A stretch of DNA of 64,000 bases, taken from positions 6,856,539-6,920,538 of the forward strand of contig NC_087070.1 in NCBI RefSeq assembly GCF_963678635.1. Direction: 5' to 3'. The DNA comes from Symsagittifera roscoffensis. Lineage: Eukaryota; Xenacoelomorpha; Acoela; Convolutidae. Numbering within the stretch: the stretch's first letter is position 1; each line of letters begins with the position of its first letter. A program made the translations under genes and the position numbers. The notes below the pieces were generated by a model. It did no database searches. It saw only the letters and a program-made list of their open reading frames with translations, and was not told the origin of the DNA. Of this stretch, positions 1 to 10,692 are shown in pieces.

Positions 1-1801
1 GTATTGTTGTGGACGGAAGATTGGCAGTACCAGGACAATTGCGACCAGCTGTTTTTAAACGAGTACACCGCGGGTACCCAGGTCAGGAGGCAATGCTGGA
101 TGTCTCTCAATACTTGTGGTGGCCCACATGCACAAGGATATTGTAAACATGGCGGAGGATTGCCAAAGTTGCACTCGCTACGGTAAGAATGCTAAATACG
201 TTATACCTAAAAACGCATCAAAACCGCTTCCAGTGCTCTCGCAGCCAGGGGAGGAATTACAATTAGATTACGCGGGACCATTAGAAGGTACCAAGGGAAG
301 AAAAATTTACCTACTTGTTGCCATAGATAGATATTCGAAGTTTCCATCGGTAAAAATTACTAAATCAACTGGGGGTAAATCTTCTGTGAAATTTCTCAGA
401 TCTTACGTAGACACACATAGGATTTCAGAATCCATCAGAACTGACCAATTCTCGGGGTTTAAGGGGAAAACGATGCAAAAATTTTGTGTTGATCATAATA
501 TTGTGCTAAAATTCTGTCCCGTTGGTGATCATCGTGGTTGTGGATTAGTGGAAAAAACAATTCAAACGATAAAACGAAGATTGGGAGTTATGTTATTGGA
601 CGAAACTGTAACATCAATAAAACTTGCACTAAGTACAATAATTCGAGATCTCCGATGGATCAAGCAAAAAACGATTCAATGTTCACCATTTGAGGCGCAT
701 TTCGGGCGGCTCCCAAAAACTGAGTTGAAAATACTTAGAGACTCATTAAAAATTCTGATCGTTTAGATAAAGAACAACTGGGGCGTTCAGCACTCACAGC
801 GACACAATTAAAGAAAAGAATCGACCAATCGCGAGACAACGTGAAGATAGTTAAGAAAGGGGAAACTAGTCGGGAGGTGAGTCCGTTATTCAGAACCGAA
901 GTGGAGTCAGCGCAAGACAGGAGCAGGGCAACAGCGTTAAAGAAGTTGTTGGAGGCAAACGCCAGATGGAACGAGGCGAGAAGAGACACCTGAAAAAATG
1001 ATCTCAGGAGAATAGTAGTCAAACCGAGTACTATAAACCCAGATCTCTATAAAGAACTTTTTGTACTCGTGGCAGTACGGGTTCATTGAAGATAAAACCC
1101 AGGAGGATACACTGCCAGGATCATCCACACTGTTAAGAAAAAATGAGAACAGAAAAATTGGAAAAGTACTTATGAATCCGCTCAAGCGGAAGGTGCAGTC
1201 CGAGTCACCTCACAAGGTGAAATCAGCTGCAGGAGCAGTTTATCGTAAGAGCGATATCGCAAAGGCGAAGATAGTCATAAATGAGCCGAAAGAAAAGCCC
1301 CCGAAGAAAGTTAACACCAATAGGAGTCCACACGGCAACGAACCCAAAACAAAGTCGAAGAAGAAGGAAGTAGTAATTCAGTCAGAAAATAGTGATTCAG
1401 ATGATTTATCAGATGTACCAAGAGAATCAAATGTGAAGGATGTGGAAACACCTTTTCAGGACAGTCAACACTATGTCACATCAAAAGACACAGAAGTTAA
1501 CGGAGGCTTGAACCTGACAGGAAAGCGCGCAAAATCGAACAACGCAGGTCCAGTGTTACAGAACCCAAAGACTAACATGGGGGAGAAGCAAAACGCTAAG
1601 AGACAATCAGTACAAGAGTCAAGGAAAAAGAAAGCTGGGGAGACAGCTGCAGAAGCAATCATGTCACGTGATAATGACCTCGACATATTACCAGCACCGG
1701 TAGAAACAGGACTACCTAGTACATCCACACCGAGAGAATCTTCGAACGAAAGTAAAGACATAACGAGACATAAGCCAGATGACAAAATTGGTGATCCTTA
1801 G
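1..1801 (+). pseudogene. Ty3/gypsy Pol: integrase and C-terminal tail, frameshifted
   Basis: This inserts retrotransposon cDNA into the host chromosome. The HHCC zinc-binding N-terminus is split by a frameshift near 123. The remainder reads through HKDI...CQSC, then the catalytic core with all three acidic residues visible: D in LQLDYAGP, D in IRTDQFSGF and E in GLVEKTIQ (116-766). Another frameshift near 760 leads into a basic segment up to a stop near 993. A third open stretch (1061-1801) is a Lys/Ser/Glu-rich, low-complexity tail typical of Pol after integrase. With at least three breaks it cannot make one polyprotein. The family call is solid; the domain boundaries in the tail are inferred. 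Confidence 0.85.
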
Positions 1802-1958
1802 TATGATAGTGGTGCATTAGCAAGAAAAACGGTGGTACATGATAGCTTGAGACTGGGGATGGGCTCCCAGTCAAAGTAGCTTGCTCGGTGTGGATGATAG
1901 CAAGTGAGAGTCAGTGGTGCATGATAGCAAGAGAGAAGGTAGCCAAACAATAACAAAA

Positions 1959-2828
1959 AGTCCTATTGTTATTATTTTATTACCAAGGTCATTGGATGTT
2001 GATCATCGTTTGACTTCATTGTCATTGATCTGAAGCTCATGTACAGAAGGATACGGTTCTCGAGCTGGTTCATGGAACCATAGAAAAGAAAATAGATTCA
2101 AACATTAAATTAACTCTTTGATAACAGATTTGTTTTGAACTGGAGTTATACAAATCTATCACTTATCACAAATATTCCGTTACTTTCGTGTCGAAAGTCG
2201 GAACAATTAACAAAAAGTATTGTGTAATTTAGCGTAAACTGTTAAACTTCTGATAATATCGATTTTCCATTTCAAGAGTACTAAAGTAATAACACTTAAA
2301 TAAAACATTTATATTGCCGCAATATGATACACGCAACATAATTTCCGCTTTAAACTGGTTCGAAATCCGAAAAATTATTTAACTTTTTTTTTCAACGGTG
2401 ACAAAACAGTTTTAAAAACTATTTTGAAATGCAATTTGCGTAATATGCGTATTCCAGTTGGCTTTGTGTATGTTTGTTACTCTCATACAAAGCGCAATCA
2501 GATGCCTAGCAGCCAATCAACTCAGAAAAAGACAAATATAGACACATTTAATAATTTTCAGCTCTTGATGGACACAAAAAATGGAAGTATTCAAAAAAAT
2601 CTTAGATAATTTAACATAAACTGTTAGTAGTAAGATAATTTCTTTTTTATTCAGAAGCAACGGACGTAACCCCGGTCACTCTATGAATAATCACTCCGCT
2701 CCCTTTCACTTCATTATTCTCGATCACGATTTGGAATGCTCTCGTTGTTCACATTCAATCTGCTCACTGTGATCAATTTGGTCGTCTCTTAGTCAAAATT
2801 GATATTTCCACTGTAACCGGGCTGATGT
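1959..2828 (+). repeat. gypsy LTR, 5'-truncated (copy 1)
   Basis: This segment matches 4849-5713 almost base for base. It contains a 40-bp module (2167-2206) with the dyad ACTTTCG-tgt-CGAAAGT that is also one end of a dispersed non-coding repeat (see 41044-41567). Short open frames here are chance. Confidence 0.7.
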
Positions 2829-2867
2829 GTTCGACTCATGATTCGACCGACACGGTCGAACGATATC

Positions 2868-3265
2868 AGTAGTATGCATATAGTGCGTTAGGATCGGGGG
2901 GGGGGGGGGGTTTGTCATACATGGATGACCATTAGGTATAAATCATAATGGTCACCATGTATTAAATGATCAGCAATGGTCACTATGTAATAATCGTAAT
3001 TGTCAACATGTATAATTTTATACCTAATGGTCACCATGTAATAATCCTAATTGTCACCATGTAATAATTATAATTGATAGTCCCCATTTGATAAATGCCC
3101 ATGTTTATCAGCAACGTTCACCATGTAATAATCCTAAATGTCACCATGTTTTTTTTAAACCTAATAGTCCTCATGTATTAATGCTAATTGTCACCATGTA
3201 TTAAGTTTTAGCTTATATCCCCATGTAATCTGCAAGGTTTCTATTTCCAATTGTCACCAAGTAAT
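2868..3265 (+). repeat. Polinton left terminal inverted repeat
   Basis: The outer ~100 bp match the reverse complement of 23450-23553, including a G15 run (2896-2910) facing a C11 run (23515-23525). Inside, the repeat is a degenerate tandem array of a ~51-bp unit. Each unit contains two oppositely oriented half-motifs (ATGGTCACCATG and variants), so the array is itself rich in dyads. The inner end is ragged. Confidence 0.85.
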
Positions 3266-3323
3266 TTATGAATTCAACTTGTACCTAACTTGTTACTATA
3301 AAATTGAAGTGGAACAAAATTTC

Positions 3324-3398
3324 TTGGGTTTCGAGTGGAGGAAAACGCATGGCGCTCGACTCTCAGTCGAAAGGCGGCGTTTCGAAACCCGTCCAAAA
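3324..3398 (+). repeat. tRNA-like SINE head inside the Polinton
   Basis: A region with a TTCGAGTGGAGG A-box-like stretch, an anticodon-like loop CTCTCAG inside a TCGACT/AGTCGA stem, and a B-box-like GTTTCGAAACCC. It resembles a degraded tRNA or the head of a tRNA-derived SINE. A working tRNA fold is not evident. Confidence 0.4.
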
Positions 3399-3474
3399 AT
3401 TGTACTCAAAGGAGGCAACAGTTGCTGGTATGCTAATCGATTTTGTATTTTTTTTCTTACTTTGATAAAAGCTT

Positions 3475-3545
3475 AACTTCTCGGATTACTGCTATTCAGT
3501 TAGCAATTGGGTAAAATTTCAATTACTAAAAGAATGTAGTGTTCA
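3475..3545 (+). repeat. left copy of 71-bp direct duplication flanking nested gypsy fragment
   Basis: This matches 5714-5784 with only a few differences, both containing CTCGGATTACTGC and ending at TAGTGTTCAA. The gypsy fragment lies exactly between the two copies. At 71 bp it is far longer than the 4-6 bp duplication an LTR integrase makes. Confidence 0.85.
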
Positions 3546-4625
3546 AGGGGAAGGTGCAGTCCGAGTCACCTCACACGGTGAAAACAGCTGCAGGAGCAGT
3601 TTACCGTAAGAGCGATATCGCAAAGGCGAAGATAGTCATAAATGAGCCGAAAGAAAAGTCCCGAAGAAAGTTAACACCAATAGGAGTCCACACGGCGACG
3701 AACCCAAAACAAAGTCGAAGAAGAAGGAAGTAGTAATTCAGTCAGAAAATAGTGATTCAGATGATTTATCAGATGTACCAAGAGAATCAAATGTGAAGGA
3801 TGTGGAAACACCTTTTCAGGACAGTCAACACTTTGTCACATTACAAGACACAGAAACTAACGGAGGCTTGAACCTGACAGGAAAGCGCGCAAAACCGAAC
3901 AACGCAGGTCCAGTGTTACAGAACCCAAAGACTAACAAGGGGGAGAAGCAAAACGCTAAGAGACAATCAGGACAAGAGTCAAGGAAAAAGAAAGCTGAGG
4001 AGACGTCACGTGATAATGACCTCGACATATTACCAGCACCTGTAGAAACAGGACTACCTAGTACATCCACACCGAGAAAATCTTCGAACAAAAGTAAAGA
4101 CATAACGAGACATACGCCAGATGACAGAATACTGGAAACGTTCCAGAGTCGAGACCTTTCCACAAGGATTGGAATAAGTTGGCGGATCAAGTTTTGAAAA
4201 GGGGGGTTCAAAAAGCTGCGGAAGAGATTTTAAAATCCTCCGTTGCGGAAGAGGAGATTCACATTAATGATCCCCCAGGATTTTCAGACGAGTCCGGAGA
4301 TGGTGAACCTCAGATCAGACGAAGTGATCGGGCAACTAAAAACAAAGGTTCAAATATTTATGGGAACCCATACAAACATTCAATGAAACTAGTTTCATCC
4401 GAAGAAGATCTGGTAGACCTCAACAGGGCATCTCTTGAGGCATATTGTATCAAATTGGCTAATTTTCGGGCAGATGTAAATAAACCAGAGGAAAGCAAAA
4501 TGGGACTGTTGGAAAAACATCTGTTTAGGAGAAAATTCGGGAGTGAGGCGTTAGATGTGTCAAAAAGGTGGAACGCATCATGGCGAGTTCCACTAAATTT
4601 CGCAAACAACAGACCGCAGAAATGA
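3546..4625 (+). pseudogene. Ty3/gypsy Pol C-terminal tail, truncated
   Basis: Three frames carry one tail protein: 3546-3733 and 3793-4197 match copy 1, then 4179-4625 completes the C-terminus. The last part contains an RRSDRATKNKG segment, a basic patch common near the ends of gypsy-type Pol proteins, and closes with a TGA at 4623-4625 about 130 bp before the LTR. The function of this tail is not known. No catalytic domain is present. Confidence 0.65.
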
Positions 4626-4757
4626 GTAAAGTTTGACAGAAAGACAAAAAGAGAAGAATGTATTGTCTTTCAAAACTAAATAAACTGAGTGCAAAACTCC
4701 TAGCTATTTATAAAATTTTATAATGTAGTATATAAAAATTATTTATCCCAAGGGGAG

Positions 4758-5713
4758 TGTGGTACGGCACTTACTGCAAGTGCAGTAGTAATCGTTGCTT
4801 TCTCTGATCACTGACCTTGGGACATTTATTGTTATGTATGATTATGCAGTCCTATTGTTATTATTTTATTACCAAGGTCATTGGATGTTGATCATCGTTT
4901 GACTTCATTGTCATTGATCTGAAGCTCATGTACAGAATGATACGGTTCTCGAGCTGGTTCATGGAACCATAGAAAAGAAAATACATTCAAACATTAAATT
5001 AACTCTTTGATAACAGATTTGTTTTGAACTGGAGTTATACAAATCTATCACTTATCACAAATATTCCGTTACTTTCGTGTCGAAAGTCGGAACAATTAAC
5101 AAAAAGTCTTGAGTAATTTAGCGTAAACTGTTAAACTTCTGATAATATCGATTTTCCTTTTCCAGAGTACTAAGTAATAACACTTAAATAAGACATTTAT
5201 ATTGCCGCAATATGATACACGCAACATAATTTCCGCTTTAAACTGGTTCGAAATCCGAAAAATTATTTAACTTTTTTTTCCAACGAAGACAAAACAGTTT
5301 TAAAAACTATTTTGAAATCCAATTTGCGTAATATGCGTATTCCAGTTGATTTTGTGTATGTTTGTTACTCTCATACAAAGCGCAATCAGATGCCTAGCAG
5401 CCAATCAACTCAGAAAAAGACAAATATAGACACATTTATTAATTTTCAGCTCTTGATGGACACACAAAATGGAAGTATTCAAAAAATCTTAGATAATTTA
5501 ACATAAACTGTTATAGTAAGATAATTTCTCTTTTATTCAGAAGCAATGGAAGTAACCCCGGTCATTCTATGAATAATCACTCCGCTCCCTTTCACTTCAT
5601 TTTTCTCGATCACGATTTAGAATGCTCTCGTTGTTCACATTTAATTTGCTCACTGTGATCAATTTGGTCGTCTCTTAGTCAAAATTGGTATTTCCACTGT
5701 AACCGGGCTGATG
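4758..5713 (+). repeat. gypsy 3' LTR (copy 2)
   Basis: It starts TGTGGTACGG directly after the purine tract AAGGGGAG, as a 3' LTR should, and shares its distal ~865 bp with 1959-2828. The right end is set by where both copies diverge (after ACCGGGCTGATG); a canonical ..CA terminus is not visible there. It contains the same hairpin module at 5057-5097. Confidence 0.75.
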
Positions 5714-5784
5714 AATTCTCGGATTACTGCTTTTGAGTTAACAATTGGGTAAAATTTCAATTACTAAAAGAATGTAGTGTTCAA
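5714..5784 (+). repeat. right copy of 71-bp direct duplication
   Basis: Partner of 3475-3545. Polinton sequence resumes immediately after it and reaches the protease stop 44 bp downstream. Confidence 0.85.
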
Positions 5785-5828
5785 AATTAAATTGAAAAGT
5801 GTGTAAGTCAGCCATATTAAATAGTTAG

Positions 5829-6275
5829 TTAATGGGTAAGCAAGTGAGTTAGGGAACGTTTCAAAACATGATCATTTATGTAAGCAAAATCAGAAGCATC
5901 ACCATTAAAGTTTTCATCATAAATCAAATGTGCAATATAAATACAAAAAGAACCGCACATGGTAGAGTATGAGTCTTGCATGGGAATTTTTGTCATCTAT
6001 TCAGTCACCTGATGAAATTTCTCGTTCAATCGTTTATACAAATTGGTGTACTGCCAAAGAGGAAGACCGAGAGGATCAGCAAAATATAAAACATTTCTTT
6101 TGTTGCATATCACAATCCAATGTGTCCCCGGAGAATCTGATTTTGAAGTGTTCACAATCAGAAAGATATTGTTTGGGACGTGAGGTGGAAAATTGTCGGC
6201 TGCAAATACTCCAAAAAAGTTATATTTCAGATGTTTACAATTCTGAATGAGGTCCTGCAACTAAATTTCATCCAT
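5829..6275 (-). pseudogene. PRO: Polinton cysteine protease (adenain-like), two in-frame TAGs
   Basis: This is the maturation protease that in adenoviruses cleaves capsid and core precursors. The catalytic set is visible in order: His in GTHWIVI, the acidic residue in YFADPLG, Gln in PMQDSYS and the nucleophile Cys in MCGSFCIYIAH. ATG is at 6275; in-frame TAG codons follow at 6261-6263 and 5997-5999; the natural stop is TAA at 5829-5831. With the stops the enzyme would lose its Gln and Cys, so it is inactive unless the TAGs are sequencing errors. It is the leftmost of the virion block and starts 3 bp from the capsid gene's end. Confidence 0.88.
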
Positions 6276-6277
6276 TT

Positions 6278-7558
6278 TCAGACTGTCGAAATGGGAAGGA
6301 CGTTCTTTGTAACTTTGCGGTCGGAGATAATAAATACATTGGATGAGCAAATACCCCAAACAAAAATTTCCAGGTTTGCTGTCAAAGCGTTTGAGAAATG
6401 AAGATCGAGTGAAAATGAGCAGTTAGTAAGTTCTGGATGCAAGAAGTCATGAGCTGCCTGCTGTGTGCTAGTGAGATCAAAACACATAATAAAGTGCTGT
6501 TGGTAGTTATCCAGAGAGATTCCCAGCCCGCAGTGCAACAAACCCAGCGCTGATAGTGTGTTGAAGAAGAGACGTTTTTGACCTTGTGTACTTACTGGTG
6601 TACTTGCTATTGGTAAACAGTTTTGTCTCAAGGTAACTTGCTCCAGTCCAAACTTTTGATAATGAAAAGGATTCGTTCGGTTTGTTCCTAGAAATGCATT
6701 ATTTGTGTTCAATGCTATTATAATTTATCTCACCGGTTCACGAACAAAAATATCATCCCGTTGCCAGCTGCGCTGACCAGCTGTTGCGTTGCAATAAATG
6801 TTTTTGTAATTTCTTCTTGATATGGGTAGTTCGCAGGAGTTTTGAGCAAAGTTGATTCAATGGCAGAGAGCACATGGTCGGTCACAGTCATTTTTCTAAC
6901 ATATAGGTTCGCTTCGAGTATTTGCAGCTTGTAATGCTTGGCAGCATCTTCAGACATAATGAGAAAGTCTTCATGAGAACGTCTGTAGGAAAGTCTGAGG
7001 GTAACACCGCTCAACAAATGCTTGTCACATGGGAAAAAATCAACTCCATTGGGTCCATAGAACCAAATTTCCCTCGATTCACGGACCTATTGCAGCGGGA
7101 TTGTTTTCAAAACGATATCCCTGACACTTAAGCCATGAGTCTTTTGCTTCTTTGCTGTAAGAAAACTCTGTTCCAATAAAGCTTTTATGCGCAAAATTAC
7201 TATTGGCATTTGAGATTTTGAGTCCATTAGCATAGAGGGTACAGTCAGAGAAAAGGGAATACAGGGAGTTGTTTACGAGGAACGGTGAATCAGACACAGT
7301 AGGATCAGTGTTGTCGTATCGCAGATCAGCTCCATTTGATTGCGTTACTTTGCATCGTATTTCCATATAAATTTTTTGCAGCTCAATTAAATTATTACGG
7401 TCACCGGTGATTTCAAATTTAAGCCTTGGTCCATTAGGTGAACAGACAGGTCCAATTTTTTGATCGAAAGCGTTTTCAAAAGTAATCAAAAGGGGTGTTT
7501 TTTCAAACAAATCCAGAGAGCTATGGGTGGCTTCATTGGCTAACAAATTAGCGATCAT
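6278..7558 (-). pseudogene. MCP: Polinton major capsid protein (double jelly-roll), frameshifted
   Basis: Three minus-strand segments (7558-7079, 7017-6730, 6712-6278) are consecutive parts of one ~425-residue protein of the Polinton major capsid family. Family-like features are SSLDLFEKTP near the start, SLYSLFSD after the first sheet, the central EANLYVRKMT segment and a C-terminal IMCFDLT block. Breaks are a 1-nt frameshift near 7085, another near 6725 and an in-frame TAA just after it. It would form the pseudohexameric capsomer. The ATG at 7558 follows the basic-protein gene by 33 bp, fitting a polycistronic-like cluster. Confidence 0.85.
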
Positions 7559-7591
7559 TTTTTATGTTTGAGAAAAAATCTGCTCGACTTC

Positions 7592-7969
7592 TCACTGGTC
7601 TGGTTTTTCTTCGAATGGTTTTTTTTTTGTTTTTCGAGCCCCTACCGACCTTCTTCTTCGTAATCCATTCACTGGTGTCTTTCGACGACGTCTACCACCA
7701 CCGAATTGTTTTCTTGCAGTTTTTGTGACAATGTTTTTCAATGCTTGTTTAGGAGACTTCTTTTTCATAGCGACATCAATCAGTTCTGGCGCTGCACTCA
7801 TCAAAAGTTCTCTGCCCAGTTTTTTCGCAGCCGGTAGAATAACCCGTCGTGCAAACGGTATAGCAACACGACCAATACTAGCAGCCAAAGCGCCAAATCC
7901 ACTGCCGCGTTGTCGGTACTGTCCAGAGAAATGAGGAAGTGAAGCTTGCTTTGCATAATGTTGTTCCAT
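7592..7969 (-). CDS. small basic Polinton virion protein (core / pVI-pX-like)
   Basis: A 125-residue protein, the only intact virion gene in the element. Residues 20-75 are a hydrophobic/amphipathic region (GFGALAASIGRVAIPFARR, then LPAAKKLGRELLMSAAP). The C-terminal third is strongly basic (GGGRRRRK, LRRRR, KTKKK). This matches the small basic proteins found beside the capsid genes in Polintons and adintoviruses, thought to act as DNA-condensing or cement proteins like adenovirus pX or pVI. ATG at 7969 lies 6 bp below the minor capsid stop. The exact adenovirus counterpart is inferred, not shown. Confidence 0.75.
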   Translation of the reverse strand: MEQHYAKQASLPHFSGQYRQRGSGFGALAASIGRVAIPFARRVILPAAKKLGRELLMSAAPELIDVAMKKKSPKQALKNIVTKTARKQFGGGRRRRKTPVNGLRRRRSVGARKTKKKPFEEKPDQ

Positions 7970-7975
7970 TGGTTT

Positions 7976-8844
7976 TCAATCAAAGCGCTTGAATTTTAGA
8001 GTCAACACAACTTTACCAGTTCCTGCAAAGGGCACTAGTCTTCCAGTTTCTGTGCGCAACTATACCGATATTGATTGTACAGATGAAGTGAATAATTTTT
8101 TGTATTCTAAATTAGTGAAGTTTTTTCGATGATTAGGTTCAATGCTGCAGGCACTACCGTTTTTGATGCGTCTATTTGAATCAATGACGCGTAACAATGG
8201 AGCCTTTGCATCTCCAACAGTTTGGTTTTGAATAATGTCAATATAGACAAAAATTAGACTTGTCCCACTTGATAAGTCATTTGGGAAATGAGATTCGTAC
8301 AGTTCGTTTCCCTCATAAGATGCATCGAAGGAGGGTATCATTTTGTAACCAATGTGATATTCCCCATTCTTATCAAGCTTTGCTTTTTAGCCTAACAGAC
8401 TGGGTATTTGGGGACTTGGGAATGAGATTCCTTCATTTGCGTTCATCCAAATGCTCATACTATTCGTGATTTCTTGAGGACTCGCATCGAAATGAATTTT
8501 GTCTTTGAGTTTTGTTCTTATCTCATTAATCAATTGTTCTATAAAAGTGTACTCTCCTGATTTTATAAAAAAATCTTCGCCATAAGAAGGTCTGAAAACT
8601 TTATTCCGATTGCCAGCGTTGGATATACTGGCTACTACTTCGGATGCTCTGAAGTACGTAAATTCCTCATCAGTAACAATGTTTAATTTTGTGGGGAAAA
8701 TTATTTCTGAGAGAGCAACTCTCCAATCTCCGTCTAAAGCTATTTCTTCTTTACAAAAATTTTAAAACTGGCCAAAGTGTTGTATGGGAAATAATCCATT
8801 GATAGTGTTGAAATCAAATGTACAGTAAACTCATCACTGCCCAT
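7976..8844 (-). pseudogene. Polinton minor capsid (penton) protein, broken
   Basis: A single jelly-roll protein of ~290 residues forming the capsid vertices. Family marks are LDGDWRVALSEI near the N-terminus, IFVYIDIIQNQTVGDAKAPL in the middle and GKVVLTLKFKRF at the end. Starting from ATG 8844, there is a 1-nt frameshift in the A/T run at 8751-8765, an in-frame TAA at 8387-8389, an in-frame TAG at 8060-8062 and the natural TGA at 7976-7978. The start overlaps the end of integrase by 11 bp. Confidence 0.85.
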
Positions 8845-10086
8845 TTTTGTTATAATCAGCTTTGTTTCCAATTAAACTAAGTTCTTTTTCATAAAATTTT
8901 CCGCTGATTTCTTCCTTTTCCGCATCAATGAGACTGTATGTTGGAGGGTTTACAGTAGGAATGGCAAATAATTCAAAAACTTCGTCTGTAAAAATCTGCT
9001 TGTAACCTTTTCTAAAAGGCAAGTCAGTTTTCTCTGTTCGCACATAGTCACCAACATCAAAAATTTTGGTTTCTGTACCAACTTCGATGAACTGTTTGCA
9101 ATTAATGAAACTAAAGGAGGTATATCTTTTCTTGTGACCTTGTTTGGAGCCAATTTTGTTACTCTATTAATGCGTGAGTTAATCGTTTGAACAAAACTTT
9201 GTAATTTTTCAATATAACTGTAAGTCCATTCAAACTCCAAGTACTTGTAGATAATACTTTTCAGCGATCGTATGTTTCTTTCGGCAAACGCTGATTTTTT
9301 TCACTGCGAGTATTGTATTTGATGTTTTCTCGTTTATTGCATAATTTTTCGAACTCCCCTTTAAACTCGGTGCCTTTGTCAACCCAAACTTTTTTTGGTT
9401 GTTTTGTTTTGATCATTTTTTTGAAAGCTTCGGTTGTTTCTTAAGCATATTTGGTTTCCAGGGGTTCCTTTTCTAAGTAGCGAGAGAGAGAGTATTGACA
9501 GCAACTAACAAATATCGTACCCCTCGGTTATATTTAGCCAATTTATCAACATAAGCCAAGTCAAGAGACCAAATTTCGTTGATATCGTTAACAATCACTT
9601 TTAGCCGAGGATATGTTTTACGAAACAATCCATATTTTGTATGTGATGATTGAGATCTCAGAAAATTTTTTAACTTTTTTTGGTGAGTGTTGACTAGCAT
9701 TTGTTAAATTTTTAACGCTACCAAATGCAGCTGGACCTTTCGTGTAGAGTATTTTGAGTTTCTTTTCTTCACTGATAGTAGAATTTCCATTCCTTTGTTG
9801 AAGTCGTCGCAAACGATTCTTTACTGCTATAGTTTTTATCATCGTCGTCATTGTCGTCGTTGGTGGGGAAAAATTCTTTTCTTTTGTCGGATTGGTTGGT
9901 TTTGGGTTTAAGAGTTGTCAATCGATTCTTCGACGAGGAGGGTTTTGATCTCTTCGAATCCTCAGTTGTCGGGTTGTCGGAGACGAAGGAGGAAGAAGTT
10001 GACGGTTTAGCTGCTTCGCTCTTAAGCGAGCGGAGAATCTGTTTGGCATAAGTGTTGGACACTAAAATAGGATCAAGATTCAGTTA
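8834..10086 (-). pseudogene. INT: Polinton retroviral-type integrase, frameshifted
   Basis: This integrates the linear element with a 6-bp stagger. The Ser/Lys/Asp-rich N-terminus (10086-9850) is followed by a helical KGPAAFGSV segment, then the core: D in EIWSLDLAYVDK, D in VWVDKGTEFKGEF and E in SAFAERNIRSLK. The C-terminal chromo/SH3-like part has DLPFRKGYKQIFTDEVFE and ISGKFYEKEL. Breaks are frameshifts near 9840, in a CT repeat near 9485, in an A/T run near 9297 and near 9090, plus an in-frame TAA at 9441-9443. The DDE residues are all present once frames are followed, so it was active before decay. The start codon is unclear. Confidence 0.85.
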
Positions 10087-10145
10087 TTTCAAAATTTGTG
10101 GATAAAAAACACCCTCAAGTTTTGCTGTGTATCGTACAAAAAAGA

Positions 10146-10682
10146 TTAATTTCTAACGAGTGTTGGTTTTCCTTGAATTAGAACATATCCGTCAACGTCT
10201 AAAGTCAAGGATTCAACTTTGAACTACTGATTTATTACTATGTTTGCCCATTCCAATTCATTAGCTTCCAATAGCTCTTGAATGGATTCCATAAACATTC
10301 GAAACACTTCAGCGGTTTTTCCATTACTTTTTTCATCGTTTTTTTTTTATTCTCTTTGAACTTGTCTGCTGCAGAAAATTGTATGATTCAACATTTTTTT
10401 CTGCTTCATCATCACCATCACCACTGAAATTAGTATGTTCAGATAAATTTTTTTTTCGAAGATTTGGTATACATTACTAGGGGTTAAAGGAATAGAAGAT
10501 GTTGGACTTAATGGTGGTGGAGAGTCACGGCTGATATTTCGTTCTCGAAATCGCTGTATGTAATTGAGTTGATATGTTTTGTCATTAATTAATGGATTAT
10601 GAAGGACTTGAGATTGTGGTGCAGTTTTCTCATCTGGAGCATATGTTTTTCGAGGAACGAGGATGAATTCTTCAGCATACAT
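10146..10682 (-). pseudogene. conserved-looking Polinton protein of unknown function
   Basis: ATG at 10682 opens with an EFILVPRKTY segment, then a proline/serine-rich linker (SPPPLSPTSSIPLTP), an acidic GDGDDEAEK stretch, a basic KRIKKKR patch and a C-terminal segment with an isolated DVDGYVLIQGK hairpin-like motif. Two frameshifts (near 10450 and 10340) and an in-frame TAG near 10225 interrupt it. Proteins with a similar N-terminus and a C-terminal DG turn occur between integrase and ATPase in other Polintons; no function is known to me. Confidence 0.5.
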
Positions 10683-10692
10683 GCCTAAGGTT

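Larger units (their letters stand above)
1..2828 (+). mobile_element. Ty3/gypsy-like retrotransposon, 3' part, degraded (copy 1)
   Basis: The element enters from beyond the left edge. It shows, in order, a Ty3/gypsy-type integrase, a charged Pol C-terminal extension and an LTR-like end. Its distal ~870 bp (1959-2828) recur nearly unchanged at 4849-5713. Compared with the second copy it lacks the last part of Pol and the first ~90 bp of the LTR; 1797-1958 instead holds unrelated sequence with degenerate repeats of GTGGTGCATGATAGCAAG. Both copies stop at the same place (after ACCGGGCTGATG), which probably marks the real LTR end. The 5' LTR, gag, protease and reverse transcriptase are not in the window. 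Confidence 0.85.
3546..5713 (+). mobile_element. Ty3/gypsy fragment nested in the Polinton (copy 2)
   Basis: This is a 5'-truncated relative of copy 1. It begins within the Pol tail at the position equivalent to ~1188 and continues through the Pol stop, a polypurine tract (AAGGGGAG) and a full 3' LTR. It has no integrase, so it did not arrive as a complete element. It retains ~0.7 kb missing from copy 1, so it is not a simple copy of its neighbour. Confidence 0.85.

Noticed and set aside
937-1185. Minus-strand open frames opposite the gypsy Pol tail (735-1185, 1471-1785, 3825-4211, 4358-4609).
   Set aside because: They are antisense shadows of the plus-strand Pol frames and are not kept as independent proteins.
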